From Alternaria dauci (Eukaryota; Ascomycota; Dothideomycetes; Pleosporales; Pleosporaceae), in assembly GCF_042100115.1 (NCBI RefSeq), contig NC_091281.1:620001-684000 (forward strand): a DNA stretch of 64,000 nucleotides, given 5' to 3'. Below are positions 9,576-20,782 of the stretch, in pieces. Under the pieces are notes generated by a model, which was not told the origin of the DNA, searched no databases, and saw nothing but the letters and a program-made list of their open reading frames with translations. A program made the translations under genes and the position numbers. Numbering within the stretch: position 1 is the stretch's first letter; every line of letters starts with the position of its first letter.

Positions 9576-11474
9576 ATGGCAACGCTTAACGCCGAAGAAC
9601 TTCAAGCCCGATATGCGCAGGAGCGCGACAAGCGACTGCGACCTGACGGATTTCAGCAGTATACACGGCTTCCCAGTAAAGATGACAAGCCGCTCGCCGA
9701 TGACCCGTGGCTACAATATGCGCAACAGGGAGAGGATCCGCTCAAGGACGGCGACAACATCCAGTTCCTTATCATCGGCGCAGGCCACGCAGGGCTGCTA
9801 GCAGGAGGACGACTAGTAGAAGCAGGCTTCTCAGCGAAGGGTATATATCTGGTGGACGTGGCGGGCGGCTTCGGTGGAACATGGTACTGGAACCGGTATC
9901 CAGGCCTGCAATGTGATGTGGAGAGCTACATCTACATGCCTTTTCTAGAGGAAACGGGCTATGTGCCCAAGCACAAGTACGCATCGGGCAACGAGATTCG
10001 CGAACACTGCGAGCGCGTGGCATCGCACTATGGTCTGCGCGGTCAGTTCTCGACACGGATGCTCAGTGCGACATGGGATGAGGAGCGGAGACGATGGGTG
10101 GTCCGCATGCGCAAGGAGCACAGCAATGGCGAGGAAATGACCATCTCGACACAGTTCTTGATCCCAGCCAGCACCGTCTTCACAGAGCCCAGAATGCCCA
10201 AGCTCGAAGGCTTCGACAAGCTTCGCGCCAATATCCCCGTCTTCCACACAGCACGGTGGGACTTTGACTGCACTGGTGGCTCGCCGACAGATGCTACTCT
10301 CTCCAAACTAAAGGGCAAGCGCGTCGGCGTTATCGGTACCGGCGCAACGGCGGTGCAGGTGATACCACAGGTAGCACGCTGGGCTGGTCACACGTATGCC
10401 TTCCAACGCACACCTTCGTATTGTATACCACACCGCCAGCAGGCCACATATGGTAGCACATGGACACGCGACGTGGCGACGGGGCCTGGCTGGCAACGCG
10501 CTCGCCGACTCAACTTCGACACCTTCTTCGACGGTCAGAAGCATCCAGCAGATCATCCAGACCTTGTCAGTGACGGCTGGACGCAGATGGCGCGCGGTTT
10601 TGCGGGGTTTATTGGAGGCCCACACCTTGTCACGCCCGACAACGTAGCAGAGCACGCTCGTGCGCTGTATGAGATGGACGTGCCGCTAGCAGAGCAAGCG
10701 CGAGCGCATGTGCGGAACACCGTGGTGAAGGACCCAGCCACGGCAGAGAAGCTGCAGCCATGGTATCCGATGTGGTGCAAACGGCCCACGTTCCAGGACG
10801 GATACCTGACCGCCTTCAACCAGGAGAATGTCACGCTCGTAGACACGGATGGCAAGGGCGTGGAGCGGTGCACACCGCGGGGTCTCGTCGCTAACGGAGT
10901 CGAGTACGAGCTGGACGTGCTGATTCTCGCAACGGGTTTCCTGCTGGCAACGGGTGCCGACGCAGCGCCTGCAGAGCTCTTTGGTATACCCGTTGTTGGC
11001 CGCAACGGCCGCCGTCTCAAGGACAAGTACGGCTCTGCCGACTTTGGAACGATGCATGGCATCGCCACAAATGGCTTCCCCAACCTGCTCTATCCCGGTC
11101 TCGGCAACGGAGCAGGCTCGCCAAACCTCACTGCTGTCTATGACATCGAGTCGACCCATCTTGCCAATGTATTGAAGGAGGCTGCTCGCCGGTCTCCGGA
11201 CCCTACAAAGCTGGTCATCGAGCCGACCAAGCAGGCCGAGGATGCGTGGGTGGATGAGATCGAGAAGTGGTCGCTGTGGTACTCGGTCGTGATAGCCTGC
11301 ACGCCGGGCTACTTCAACCACGAAGGCGCCACGTTACGCCTTGCTGGAGGCGATCCTGAGAAGCGGCGACAGGCCATGCGGAGGGTGCTTCATGGAGGGG
11401 GCATCGCTATGTACGAGCGCATAGTCCGCGAATACGATGCGAAGGGCGACATCGAGGGCTTCGAGGTGTCGTGA
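9576..11474 (+). CDS. Baeyer-Villiger monooxygenase (FAD/NADPH, class B flavoprotein)
   Basis: Intronless gene for a 632-residue flavoprotein monooxygenase that inserts oxygen next to a ketone to give an ester or lactone. The FAD Rossmann motif is GAGHAG (68-73), followed by GGFGGTWYWNRYPG (97-110), a block typical of BVMOs. The NADPH Rossmann motif is GTGATA (254-259), and the BVMO fingerprint appears as FHTARWD (223-229). The long N-terminal extension before the FAD fold and the VEAGF...VDVAGGFGG sequence resemble the BVMOs of DMOA-type meroterpenoid pathways (AusB/AusC class). ATG 9576 (cacaaATGg) is used; the frame is open further upstream only through a GTG. It pairs with the UbiA gene across a shared promoter, so a cyclic ketone derived from a prenylated product is its likely substrate. 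That last point is inference. Confidence 0.93.
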   Translation: MATLNAEELQARYAQERDKRLRPDGFQQYTRLPSKDDKPLADDPWLQYAQQGEDPLKDGDNIQFLIIGAGHAGLLAGGRLVEAGFSAKGIYLVDVAGGFGGTWYWNRYPGLQCDVESYIYMPFLEETGYVPKHKYASGNEIREHCERVASHYGLRGQFSTRMLSATWDEERRRWVVRMRKEHSNGEEMTISTQFLIPASTVFTEPRMPKLEGFDKLRANIPVFHTARWDFDCTGGSPTDATLSKLKGKRVGVIGTGATAVQVIPQVARWAGHTYAFQRTPSYCIPHRQQATYGSTWTRDVATGPGWQRARRLNFDTFFDGQKHPADHPDLVSDGWTQMARGFAGFIGGPHLVTPDNVAEHARALYEMDVPLAEQARAHVRNTVVKDPATAEKLQPWYPMWCKRPTFQDGYLTAFNQENVTLVDTDGKGVERCTPRGLVANGVEYELDVLILATGFLLATGADAAPAELFGIPVVGRNGRRLKDKYGSADFGTMHGIATNGFPNLLYPGLGNGAGSPNLTAVYDIESTHLANVLKEAARRSPDPTKLVIEPTKQAEDAWVDEIEKWSLWYSVVIACTPGYFNHEGATLRLAGGDPEKRRQAMRRVLHGGGIAMYERIVREYDAKGDIEGFEVS

Positions 11475-13533
11475 AAGTCATGGTCTCGTTGCAGATTACA
11501 TAGCAACTACGCCGTATGAATCAAGAGAAACAACATCATGAACTTGTGTCGTTAAACAATCGTGTTGTAGAATATCACGCAGGCTCACGGAGGGGCCGAG
11601 ATGGCTGTTCGATCGGGGCACGCTTACTATCTTTGGTTAGCGTCGATAAGCGCCTCGATGTGGCGCGCAGAGGTAAATTTGATCAGTTGAAGGATGCGAC
11701 GCGTCGCTTCATAGCCACCATGCGAGCATGCAGGCCTTGCCACTGGCCTTCACTTGCATTTAGAACGAGCTCATCGGTGAGGAACCCACAAAAGCAATGC
11801 AGTCGTTACGAGTATACCCGTTCATGTCCGGATGACCATACCGGTTGATGAGAATAGTAAACACAGCGTAACATCGACACAAGATAGTAATCGAAGTCGC
11901 CTCAAATGCACAGGGGCAACTGCTTCTATACTGCGATTGGTTAGTCCTATATCTTGATACGATGGCTTGCTAGGCAGAAAGACTTGGGCTCCGCCTGTAC
12001 CTAGGTAGAGTTGACTTGTCATGAGCGGTCAGTTCCTGCACACCATCATCGCAAAAAGTCCCTGCTGTGGCTTCCCATTGCACGCCAATCGTGCCCACTA
12101 CTGGCCAATGGATACATAAAATCGATGACTCGAGGCAACTGTACAACGGTGTAATAGAATGTTCGGACCCGCTGCTTCTCTGTTGAGGGGTTGACCAAGC
12201 CAGCTATTGGACAGCTAACACATCTGGTATCCGACATGTTCTCGTGTTCGGTGTCTGAATCTTGATACACACTCAACAGAATTGGACTACTTGATGTGCT
12301 CGCTGAAAGACGTTGTATTGAACCTCGACGTTGGTTTGCCAAGACACCGGCGATACCTAGGTAGTTGCAACAGATCAAACAGGCCTTGATTTCCTCCAAG
12401 TTTCACACCCTTCACATCCTGAGACGCGATGCATAAACGCAGCTTGAACGACAGCAAGTCTGCCATTGTGACTAGATGCAGTGTTACCCTATTCGCACAA
12501 ATGCCGCGCCTACGTCGTTTGCTAGTTTTTGCCTAGGGCGGAGATTCAGGGGAGCACGCTAGGTAGAGGTTGACAAAACGGCTCGAAGAGGAGCAAAGCC
12601 ATGTGGTAAGAAGCAATGTTGAATCGAGGCCATGAGTCGCCAACGATGCTAATGATCTAGTAGACGTCTGGAGGCGTCGATTGTCAGGGCCTCCAATACT
12701 ACTAGTGGAAAGCTAGGTACGGTAGTGTGCTGGGACCGTGCTGGAATCCCTGAGCAGCGGACCTCCAGCAGGCAGGACTGCAGATGCTCAGACCTAGACT
12801 CCGCCTCCCCTTTGACCTTCGTACACCTCCGCCAAACATCATCGTCAATCGCGTCGACGCGTACCTATCGTACATCAAGGAGTTCATTATGCCTGCCCGT
12901 CAAACTATCGATCTCTGCGACGATGCAACAACAACCGATTATTTCGCCCATATACGCCCATCCTTCTATTTCACGTCAATCGCCTTGACTCCCATCGACC
13001 CGTAGCGCTTTGAGCTGACGAATACGTATCCCATACCCATACCCATAACGCCCGAGACAAACCAAAGAAACGTTGCCAGGCCTCGCCCTGCATGGCCAAT
13101 TCCACATGCCGCACTCAGCACCGAACCATCATTACAACGCAATGCCATCTCATATCGTTATGCTTCACTTTTTTTTTGTTGGAAATAGAAATGGAAAGAG
13201 CCCAAAGGCATAGAAAAGTACGAAACAAGTGGATAACCGCCTTGGGCAAAAAGAAATAAGTCGACCGAGGCTCCTAAGAATTCCCAAAATGCCACATTGT
13301 AGGACATACACATCTGAGTGTGAAGAAAGAGAAGGGAGAAAAGGAAGCGGTCCAACAAGACAATAGAAAGAAGCATGATGAACATGCTCGAGGTTGAAGC
13401 GCGCCAGAAACCCAAAGTCTCATCGGTTCCAGTCGTCAGACCATCCCGGAGAGCACCGTCGAGCCCGGCCTAGTGTCCAGGTTGGGGCAGACTTGTTATC
13501 AGTGTCGTCTTTTGCTGATCAGGCACCTGCAGT
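11475..13533. other. Gene-free stretch after the cassette
   Basis: Only short, unconvincing open frames are present. The last kilobase includes the likely 3' untranslated region of the minus-strand C2H2 gene that ends at 13534. No transposon ends or RNA genes were recognised. Confidence 0.5.
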
Positions 13534-14965
13534 TTACGGTTGCAAAGCAAGTTCGGGATGGCACTGACGGTAGTGCTTCCGTCTAGCATCGCCTCGTGCG
13601 AAGACCTTGCTACACTGTTCTTCCTCGCAAGTCCAAATTCTTGGCGGGCCGTTATGCTTCTGTCTTCTATGTCGTCCAAGATTACCTCGGCCGTAAGGGC
13701 CTCGAAATTCTGCAGGACAAAGAGGGCAGCGAAGGACACTCGATGGCGTAGGGTTTACCTCAGGGCGAGGCGGAGATATCGGCGCACCGTGCGCAGGTGT
13801 TTCGAGGTAATTGTCACGAGCAACTGGTCTACTAACATTAGCATACCTCCGCCATCAGTACCGGGTTAAGGGTAAGGACTCACGTTATGTCATACCTGTC
13901 TCCAGAACGATGGCGAATCGGCGGAGCTCTTTGCTGTCCTCCTGTCTGTGGCCAAGGCACAGCGAGACCTTCGAGGCCTTTGTAATGGGAGCCAAATCCT
14001 GAGTTCTGAAGAGAGGCAATCGAGTTGCTTTGGAACGTCTCAACAAGGGGAATGGTGCCTTCACTAATTTCTTCCGATTCGGTAATCCCAGGATAACTAC
14101 TCGGAGCCGCAATCGACATGTCGAAGCCGTGAACCCTGTCAGCCGGATCATTGGTGTAGCTAACTTCCGACGTGTCGATTACACCTACTATACTCTCCAC
14201 CTGCTGCTCCAAATCCCTTTGGTGGTGGTTGGGCTCTAACTCGGTAGACCATGGATCGTCTCTGCCTCTCACAATGGACTGATGTGGCGTGAAGACCATG
14301 TTGTATCTTCCTTGGTGGAGATGAACACCATAATGTTTCCCAGATTCGCCTCCGAAGTCGTCTTGATGAGAAACATGTGGCACATTGCGTGTAGCGTTAT
14401 CTTCTCCGAGTCCTGGTCCAGTGGAGCCGAGGCCTTCCTGAGCAGATGGCACGGCGTACTGGGGTTGGAAGTGGTCGTGGTAGGACGCGCCATACGTGGG
14501 AAACACGGGTTGATGGGGATAACTCTGGTAGGACAACTGCGAATGCGGAGCATGGTGGAAATCGCTGTATTGCGATGGCGGCCATCCAGCGTCGTATTGA
14601 CTGACATCTGAGGGTTCAGCTTCAGGTTGGACATCGTAGACCGACATCGATTCTTGTGATTGATTCAGCTGACCAGCATGTAGACTCTCTGGCATGCTTG
14701 ATGAATCTTCCTGTGGAAACACTTGGTTTATGAAGGACATCTCGAAGTCGTGCTGTGCGGGATCATACTGGCTCGTCGCTTGGAAAGTTTCATGACCGTC
14801 ACCAGTATTGCTGTAGTCAGCATTCTCGAGACTCTCAGAACCGCCGTAGGGATCTTCATCGAGGCTGGTAAGGGCACTTGTATCGTTCCCGGTGTCGCCG
14901 GCGTTGTCATCCATGGTGGAGTCGGATGGGTAGTATCCAGATCTCGAGAAGTCCGAGTGCTCCAT
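13534..14965 (-). CDS. C2H2 zinc-finger protein, local family copy 1
   Basis: Two exons on the minus strand: 14965-13896 and 13831-13534 (64-bp intron, phase 2), giving 455 residues. Exon 1 encodes a long low-complexity Ser/Gln/Tyr/Asp-rich region. Exon 2 encodes two fingers: C392-X2-C395-X15-H411-X4-H416, with GRGNLGRH in the first helix, and C425-X4-C430-X12-H443-X4-H448, with ARGDARRKHY. The second exon lies in a frame hidden by a better-looking shadow frame. The donor is GTATGA and the acceptor GTTAG; a second in-phase acceptor lies 3 bp on. ATG 14965 has a strong context (gctgccATGGag); the frame also runs upstream to 15142. Probably a nuclear DNA-binding regulator; targets unknown. The same finger pair and intron phase recur at 23, 29 and 35 kb. 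Confidence 0.8.
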
Positions 14966-17900
14966 GGCAGCGGCTGTGATGAGACTGTTGACACAGACGA
15001 GATATCTCCCTTCTGCTGAAGTGTGGAGGTTTTCTTGTCCAGGTGGGATTCTCCTTGGGTAGTGGTTGCGGGGTCCAGATATGAAGAGCAAGCACGTCGA
15101 ACTGAGATTCGAGCAAAAGATTTGGGGGTGATATAACGACAATGAGGATGACGAGGATGCTTGGGATGGGAGGAGCTAAGAGTTGGGTGTTAGAAGATGG
15201 AGCTCTGGCCTAGCGCAGACGCGCGCGCTGGCGGCAGGGGGGTGGTTCCGCACGTCTGCGCCTTGCTGCCCTGAAATTCTGGGGGTCTCGGTCTCTTACA
15301 AACTTCGGCAATACTGACTTCTGATGATGAGGTTAGCTGTTGTGACGGGGCATAGGCTGCGTTGTGGGGTGTAATGCCTTTGTCGATGTTCAAGGCGGCG
15401 GCTGTAGAAAGGCGACACGGATTGCGAAAACAACAACGAATGTGTCGGAGCGAGGTGCGACACGCGGAAGTCCTCCAGCTAATGGACCTAAACCGTATGC
15501 GAGCGGGCATTCAATCGGCTTACTTCCGTCGCGCCGTTGAAGTAATATGGCATTACTGCTACAAGGTGCAACTGCGGCGGCGACGAGGCGGCGGCTTCTT
15601 ACAGTAAGAACAGATGCATTTGCATCTGTTGCGATGATGTGCCTCCAGCCTGTGCGCCGGATCGTACACCAGCCGCTCACTCAGGGGAACAGGATATGCC
15701 CCAGGTGCCAGAAGCGGTGTGAAGCCATGCTAGGTGCGGTCCTGCACTTAGCGGCGGCGGCGGCGACCCGGTGGTCCTCATCATTATCTATCTTCAATGA
15801 TCCGCATCATCTTCGGAGGCATGACAGAAAGCATCTGACGGTATAGGATCTCAAGAGCGAACTGCAACGATCTGTCAGCGGCAGGAAGTTGTCTTGTCTC
15901 AGGATTTCATCTCGTCGAGCATGATCGTCGCCCAGCGTGAGTGCTGTGCAGTATAGCCCCTTGTCGCTGAGCTACCAACGTCATTGGGTCGACCAACGAC
16001 CCACTCGAGGGGTCCTGTCGGCGTCGAAGTCGCCGTAAGAGCCTAAACGTCGTGGTGGACAGCAGGGCAGACTGTAGGGCAGATAGGTACGATGATATTG
16101 GTCGTATGTAGCACAACGCTACCTGACCACTTTACTTCGCGAATACGTTTGGCTGACCTGCTGTGACGGGAAGTGGATTCTCTAGAACGAAAGTGCAGGC
16201 TGATCACAGCGACATAGAAGGTACATGCCCAAGATTCGGTGCACCGGAGTTGTTTGGCGTGTAGTAAGACTGCGTGGGAATTCGAAAAGCAGCATCAAGC
16301 TCCAAGCTACAGAAGAGATGGACAGCCTTTATCAAACGCCGATTGGAAGCTCGCCCCCAACGAAGGGGCTCCTTTTGACGCCTTCACCGATTGTCCCTTG
16401 GTGTGTGCCAGGGCCCGTTCTTCTGCGGCACATGATACCAGCCACATGAAGTGGAGGGAGGGATCCGTCTGCAGCGGCAAATTTCCTTTGAGGATCTGTA
16501 TTCGCACTCCAGCGACATCCTCATCCAACTAATCAACGCTTCTCCGTCTTCTATTGTTCATGCATCGGGAATACTAAATAGCAACACATCGGTCCCCGGC
16601 TTACATCAAGGGTCGGTCTTTCTGCGCAAAGGTATTCTGACAATGACATTATTCAGCCTTGGAGAGGAGCTCTGCAACCTCTACATTGTGGGTGCCTACT
16701 GACGCAGCTGTGGTTAGGTTCTTGCGCCTAGGAGAGCGCTATCTTTACCTAAGCGCCCTCACACCGAAGGAAGCCACCTGCAAATAGTCATCTGTGTTTG
16801 CGCCACGGGGCTAGGGCCGTATCTCATACTAGTTCCCTCGTATTAGCTCTCCACTGACATTGCAGCCGCTGTGAAGAAGTGTGTTGACTAATATCTTGCA
16901 GAAACTAAGCGCTGCAATACATCTGCCGGCCGAGACTTTGCGTACGAACGAGCCGTCAGAACTAATGGTTTGGTGCGGGAACACCTCTTCTGACGCACTG
17001 ATTGATGCGTTCAACTCTTTTGGAGTGCCTGCTGCGAACATCATCATGCTCTAGTTCCCCCCGTAGACTGCGGCACAGTCATTGAACTCGATCCAAATGC
17101 GGCTCGGGCCTCGACCGATTACTGGGTGAGTTGATTGGTGATTTGCCAGGAGCTGAAGGATTCTTTCGCCAAATTTACCTCGATCCAGAGAGCGACGGGT
17201 GAGCGCCTAGATGGGGCGTAGTTCGCACCCCACTTTATGCAAGCATATCTGTCACTCCACCATTGTGATCTCGATGGGTGGATCCAGTCAGTGGGAAGTA
17301 GCATGTCTTCCATTTTAAGATACCACGTTGAGAGCGTTCTATATGACTGAATATCCATACAATGCACGCAAAACATTTGGTGCTCAAGGTGTCGTGGGTA
17401 GTGTTAGGCGTACCACTGGGGCGGGAACCACCGGGGCGGACACCACCAACGTGACGGGAAGTCATTGCGACATCGCATGCGGATCCAATGCGCCGGCATG
17501 CTCATGGCGATGGGTAATGGGGGTGGGACTGTGCGCTATATGACCAAGCTGGCGGAATTCTGCTTCAAGGATTCGATAACCTGTTTACTATTCGGAACCA
17601 CTACCAACGTGAGAGCTTTTGTAAGGTGTGATTCAGATAGTAAGTGATGATGCATCCGCAACCACGTGGTGGTGGTGGTGGTGGTGTGCACAACAGGCTA
17701 TTCTGTATGCGTAGACTGCTTGGGTATCAATGTAAACCCAAGGTTAGGTTGGAGGTTTCCACCTTCTATGACAGTGAACAACAGCACAATAGCTTCGGCG
17801 GGGAATTGGGTTAACGTTCAAAATGATGATGGCAAATACTATCGACAAAGAAAGACGTATAAGGCATCGCCAAAATCGTCAGGAGATCTTGCGTGAGGAG

Positions 17901-18984
17901 TAGCCTTGCACAGTCGCAAAGATCCTACGAAGGTCGCAGGATTATTGGACCTGCGGGCCGCCCCATCTATGCGCGATGTAATTGCCGTCGTTGGAGCAGA
18001 GCACAGCTGGAGAGGTAGAGTCGTTCGTGCAACAAAGAGCCCCATGCCTATTGACGGAGGTCTTTCCCAAGTGAAGACGGAATCGTGTGTGCCGCAATTA
18101 GAAGATGCATACGAAGTGATCAAACACCATTTTGAAGAAGTTGCTAGCACTCCGCGGAGTAAGGCGCACCTATGGGAAGCCGCAGATAGTGTTGAGGCGA
18201 TGTTAAAGGCTCCTCTGTAACTGAACGTGTACAACTCCGGATCCGACACTCAAAGGTTCTTCCGTTATCGTCATCGTACTCTTCTCGTTCTGGGATCCAC
18301 GGGATCGAGCATTGTGCTGTAAATTATTACCCGTCGCTGACCACCATCGGCCTTACGCCCGTTGCCCGCTAGATAGTAAGCTTAGAGATGAGATCGATCA
18401 TGACACCTATGCAGTGATTGGTCCGTCTCTAAATATTTATGTACTTCTAGTTCGCTCAGCCTCACCGAGTTCTACTAATGTTAATTGCTCAGGGTCAGAT
18501 TCTTACGATCAGGAGAGTTTACTTGTTGCTGACAGTACCTTGGAGCGCAGATTTCTGCTATTTGTAGCCACCTGTATCGTTTGCATTGAGTGTTTTTCCC
18601 GTATTGAATAGTGGCCAGAGTCGCATGTGATGACCGACATGAAAGCTCGTCATTGTACAGTGAACCAGCGTCGAGACTCGAGACCACTGGTCTCAATCAA
18701 GGTCACGCCCGAAAAAGGTGTGCCGCACTCTTGCAGATTGCTGTGACTTCCCGCAACCGGCAAGGATAGCGATGGTCGAACGGGGCCGGGATGGGATGAT
18801 ATCAGACAAAGCGATTTCGGTCGTCTTTGCGGTCTCCAGCAGGAACAGTCAGCAGTGGTGTGTGGTTCAAAGTCCATGCTTACCCCGTACTGAAACCACA
18901 TCCAGCAAACCGCTTTGGTTCCTCGAGACCGTCGGCCATACGGCTTCTTCTAACGCTTAACTCAAAAGACAGGCCCATAAGAAG
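14966..18984. other. 4-kb gene-poor stretch, possibly with decayed coding fragments
   Basis: No intact gene could be supported. A (GTG)7 run lies at 17666-17686. Some plus-strand pieces read like protein for 50-100 codons (about 16451-16702, 16880-17054, 17906-18220) but lie in different frames without splice signals linking them, so they may be remnants or chance. None could be assigned to a family. Confidence 0.4.
17666..17686. repeat. (GTG)7 microsatellite
   Basis: Seven perfect GTG triplets in the gene-poor stretch. Confidence 0.9.
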
Positions 18985-20782
18985 ATGGTTTGCTTCCAGC
19001 GTATCTGTCGAAGACCCATAGATGTCAGCGATGGCAAGCACAGGCACGACGATCATGATAGACGAGTCTACAATGAACGGATCAGTCGTATACGAAAGTC
19101 AGAATATCCGATGCTTAAAGGTATGCTGATTGATCACTCTCCTTTCGCGTATCGCTGACTGTTGTTAGGCCTGACTTACTTCGACCATGGCGGCACAACC
19201 CTCGCACCAAAGTCATTACTCGAGTCCTTCTGCAATGAGATGCAACTTACTCTTCTCGCCAATCCCCACTCTGACTCTTCCAATCCGAGCCTGACTGCAA
19301 CAATGGTGGAGCAAACGCGGCTTGCGGTTTTGAAGATGTTCAATGCCGATCCAGCGTACTTCGATGTGGTCTTTACAGCCAATGCAACTGCCGCAATCAA
19401 GTTGGTCATCGAAGGCTTCTCGGGTCAGGACGAGGGGTTCGATTACTGTTACCATCGCAATAGCCACACAAGCCTTGTTGGCGTTCGTGAACTCGCCCGT
19501 CGTAGCCATTGCCTCGCATCAAACGAAGAGACAGAAAATTGGCTTGCCGGCAGGAATCATACCTTCAACGCAGAGCACCTGTCGGGAAGGCCGTTGTTAT
19601 TTGCTTACCCGGCACAGTCGTAAGTGACCTTGCGTGCGCTATGAGAGTCCGCACTGACGTTTGCCCTACGACAGAAACATGAACGGTGAGCGACTTCCAC
19701 TTGAGTGGGCTACTAGGCTCCGACTCTCGTTACACCATCCGAGCTCTTACTCTCTCCTCGACGTAGCCGCTTTGGTATCTACGACTCCAATCGACTTGAG
19801 CAACCACCTCTTTGCCCCTGACTTTATCACACTCTCCTTCTATAAGATCTTTGGATTTCCCGACCTTGGTGCCTTGATCATTCGAAAAGCGGCTGGCCAT
19901 GTGTTCGACAAGCGGAAATATTTCGGTGGTGGAACGACGGAGATGACGACGTGCACCCAAGAGTCGTGGGTAGTTCGCAAAGCATCGAGCCTACATGCAC
20001 GGTTAGAGGACGGAACAATCGCTTTCCGGAATATACTTGCTCTGAAGTGTGCCATAGCAACTCACCGCAGTCTGTTTGGTGGGCTCGAGGAGGTTTCAAA
20101 ACATGCCAATTGGCTTGCCAAAATCCTACACAATCGCTTGGCGAGAATGGTTCATGACAATGGCGCGCCAGTATGCCGGATGTACCAGTCTAAACACTCC
20201 AGTTATCACGACCCGCTAACGCAAGGACCGACTATAGCTTTCAATGTATGCAGAAGTGACGGAACATACGTTGGCCCATGGCATGTCGGCGCGTCGCTGA
20301 GAGCTAGCGGGATCCATGTTCGTACGGGCAACGTATGTAACCCCGCGGGTACGGCATGCGCGCTAGGTGTGGATGACGAGTGGTTGCGTGGAGCATTCAA
20401 TGCGGGCTTTCGGTGTAATAAGGAGGCTGATATACTGGATGGAGTTCCTATTGGTATAGTCAGGTTAACGATTGGAGCAGTCAATACCCTGGAAGATGCT
20501 GACACGCTCGTGGCATGTCTGTCGCGAGACATGGTGGAGCAAGAGTACCATCTCCAAACGACTGAGGATGTACATGGGGAGAAGGAGGAGATACTAGAGT
20601 CCAGATGTCCCTCGGCGGTTTCGGAAATGAGAGGAACCCGGATGAAACCGACAGAACCAAGACATGAGGAGCATGCCAGCGCGTCAAAAACACCTAGAGA
20701 TCTATGCCCATGGTTGAGAAGGAGTAGAAGCAGGCTGTCTACCTTGATACAGTCGGGCAGATGGACTGGGAGTCTTCCGTAA
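18985..20782 (+). CDS. Molybdenum-cofactor-sulfurase-like class V aminotransferase without MOSC domain
   Basis: Three exons, 18985-19120, 19169-19619 and 19675-20782 (introns 48 and 55 bp), give 564 residues. The protein is a PLP-dependent NifS/MOCOS-type fold. It shows YFDHGGTTL near the start, FTANATAAIKLV, FAYPAQSNMNG across the second intron, and the PLP lysine Lys253 in LSFYKIFGFP. FGGGT follows, and HVRTGNVCNPAGTAC carries the Cys expected to hold the persulfide. MOCOS enzymes move sulfur from cysteine to the molybdenum cofactor and usually carry a C-terminal MOSC domain. Here that domain is absent and is replaced by about 90 residues of polar, low-conservation sequence. The first exon (45 residues, Arg/Asp-rich) has no family signature and is less certain. 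It could be a sulfurase, or a cysteine-desulfurase-like enzyme with another role. Confidence 0.85.

Noticed and set aside
17090..17200. 24-nt intron joining two protein-like pieces near 17.1 kb
   Set aside because: Far below the 48-nt minimum seen in the other genes of the window.
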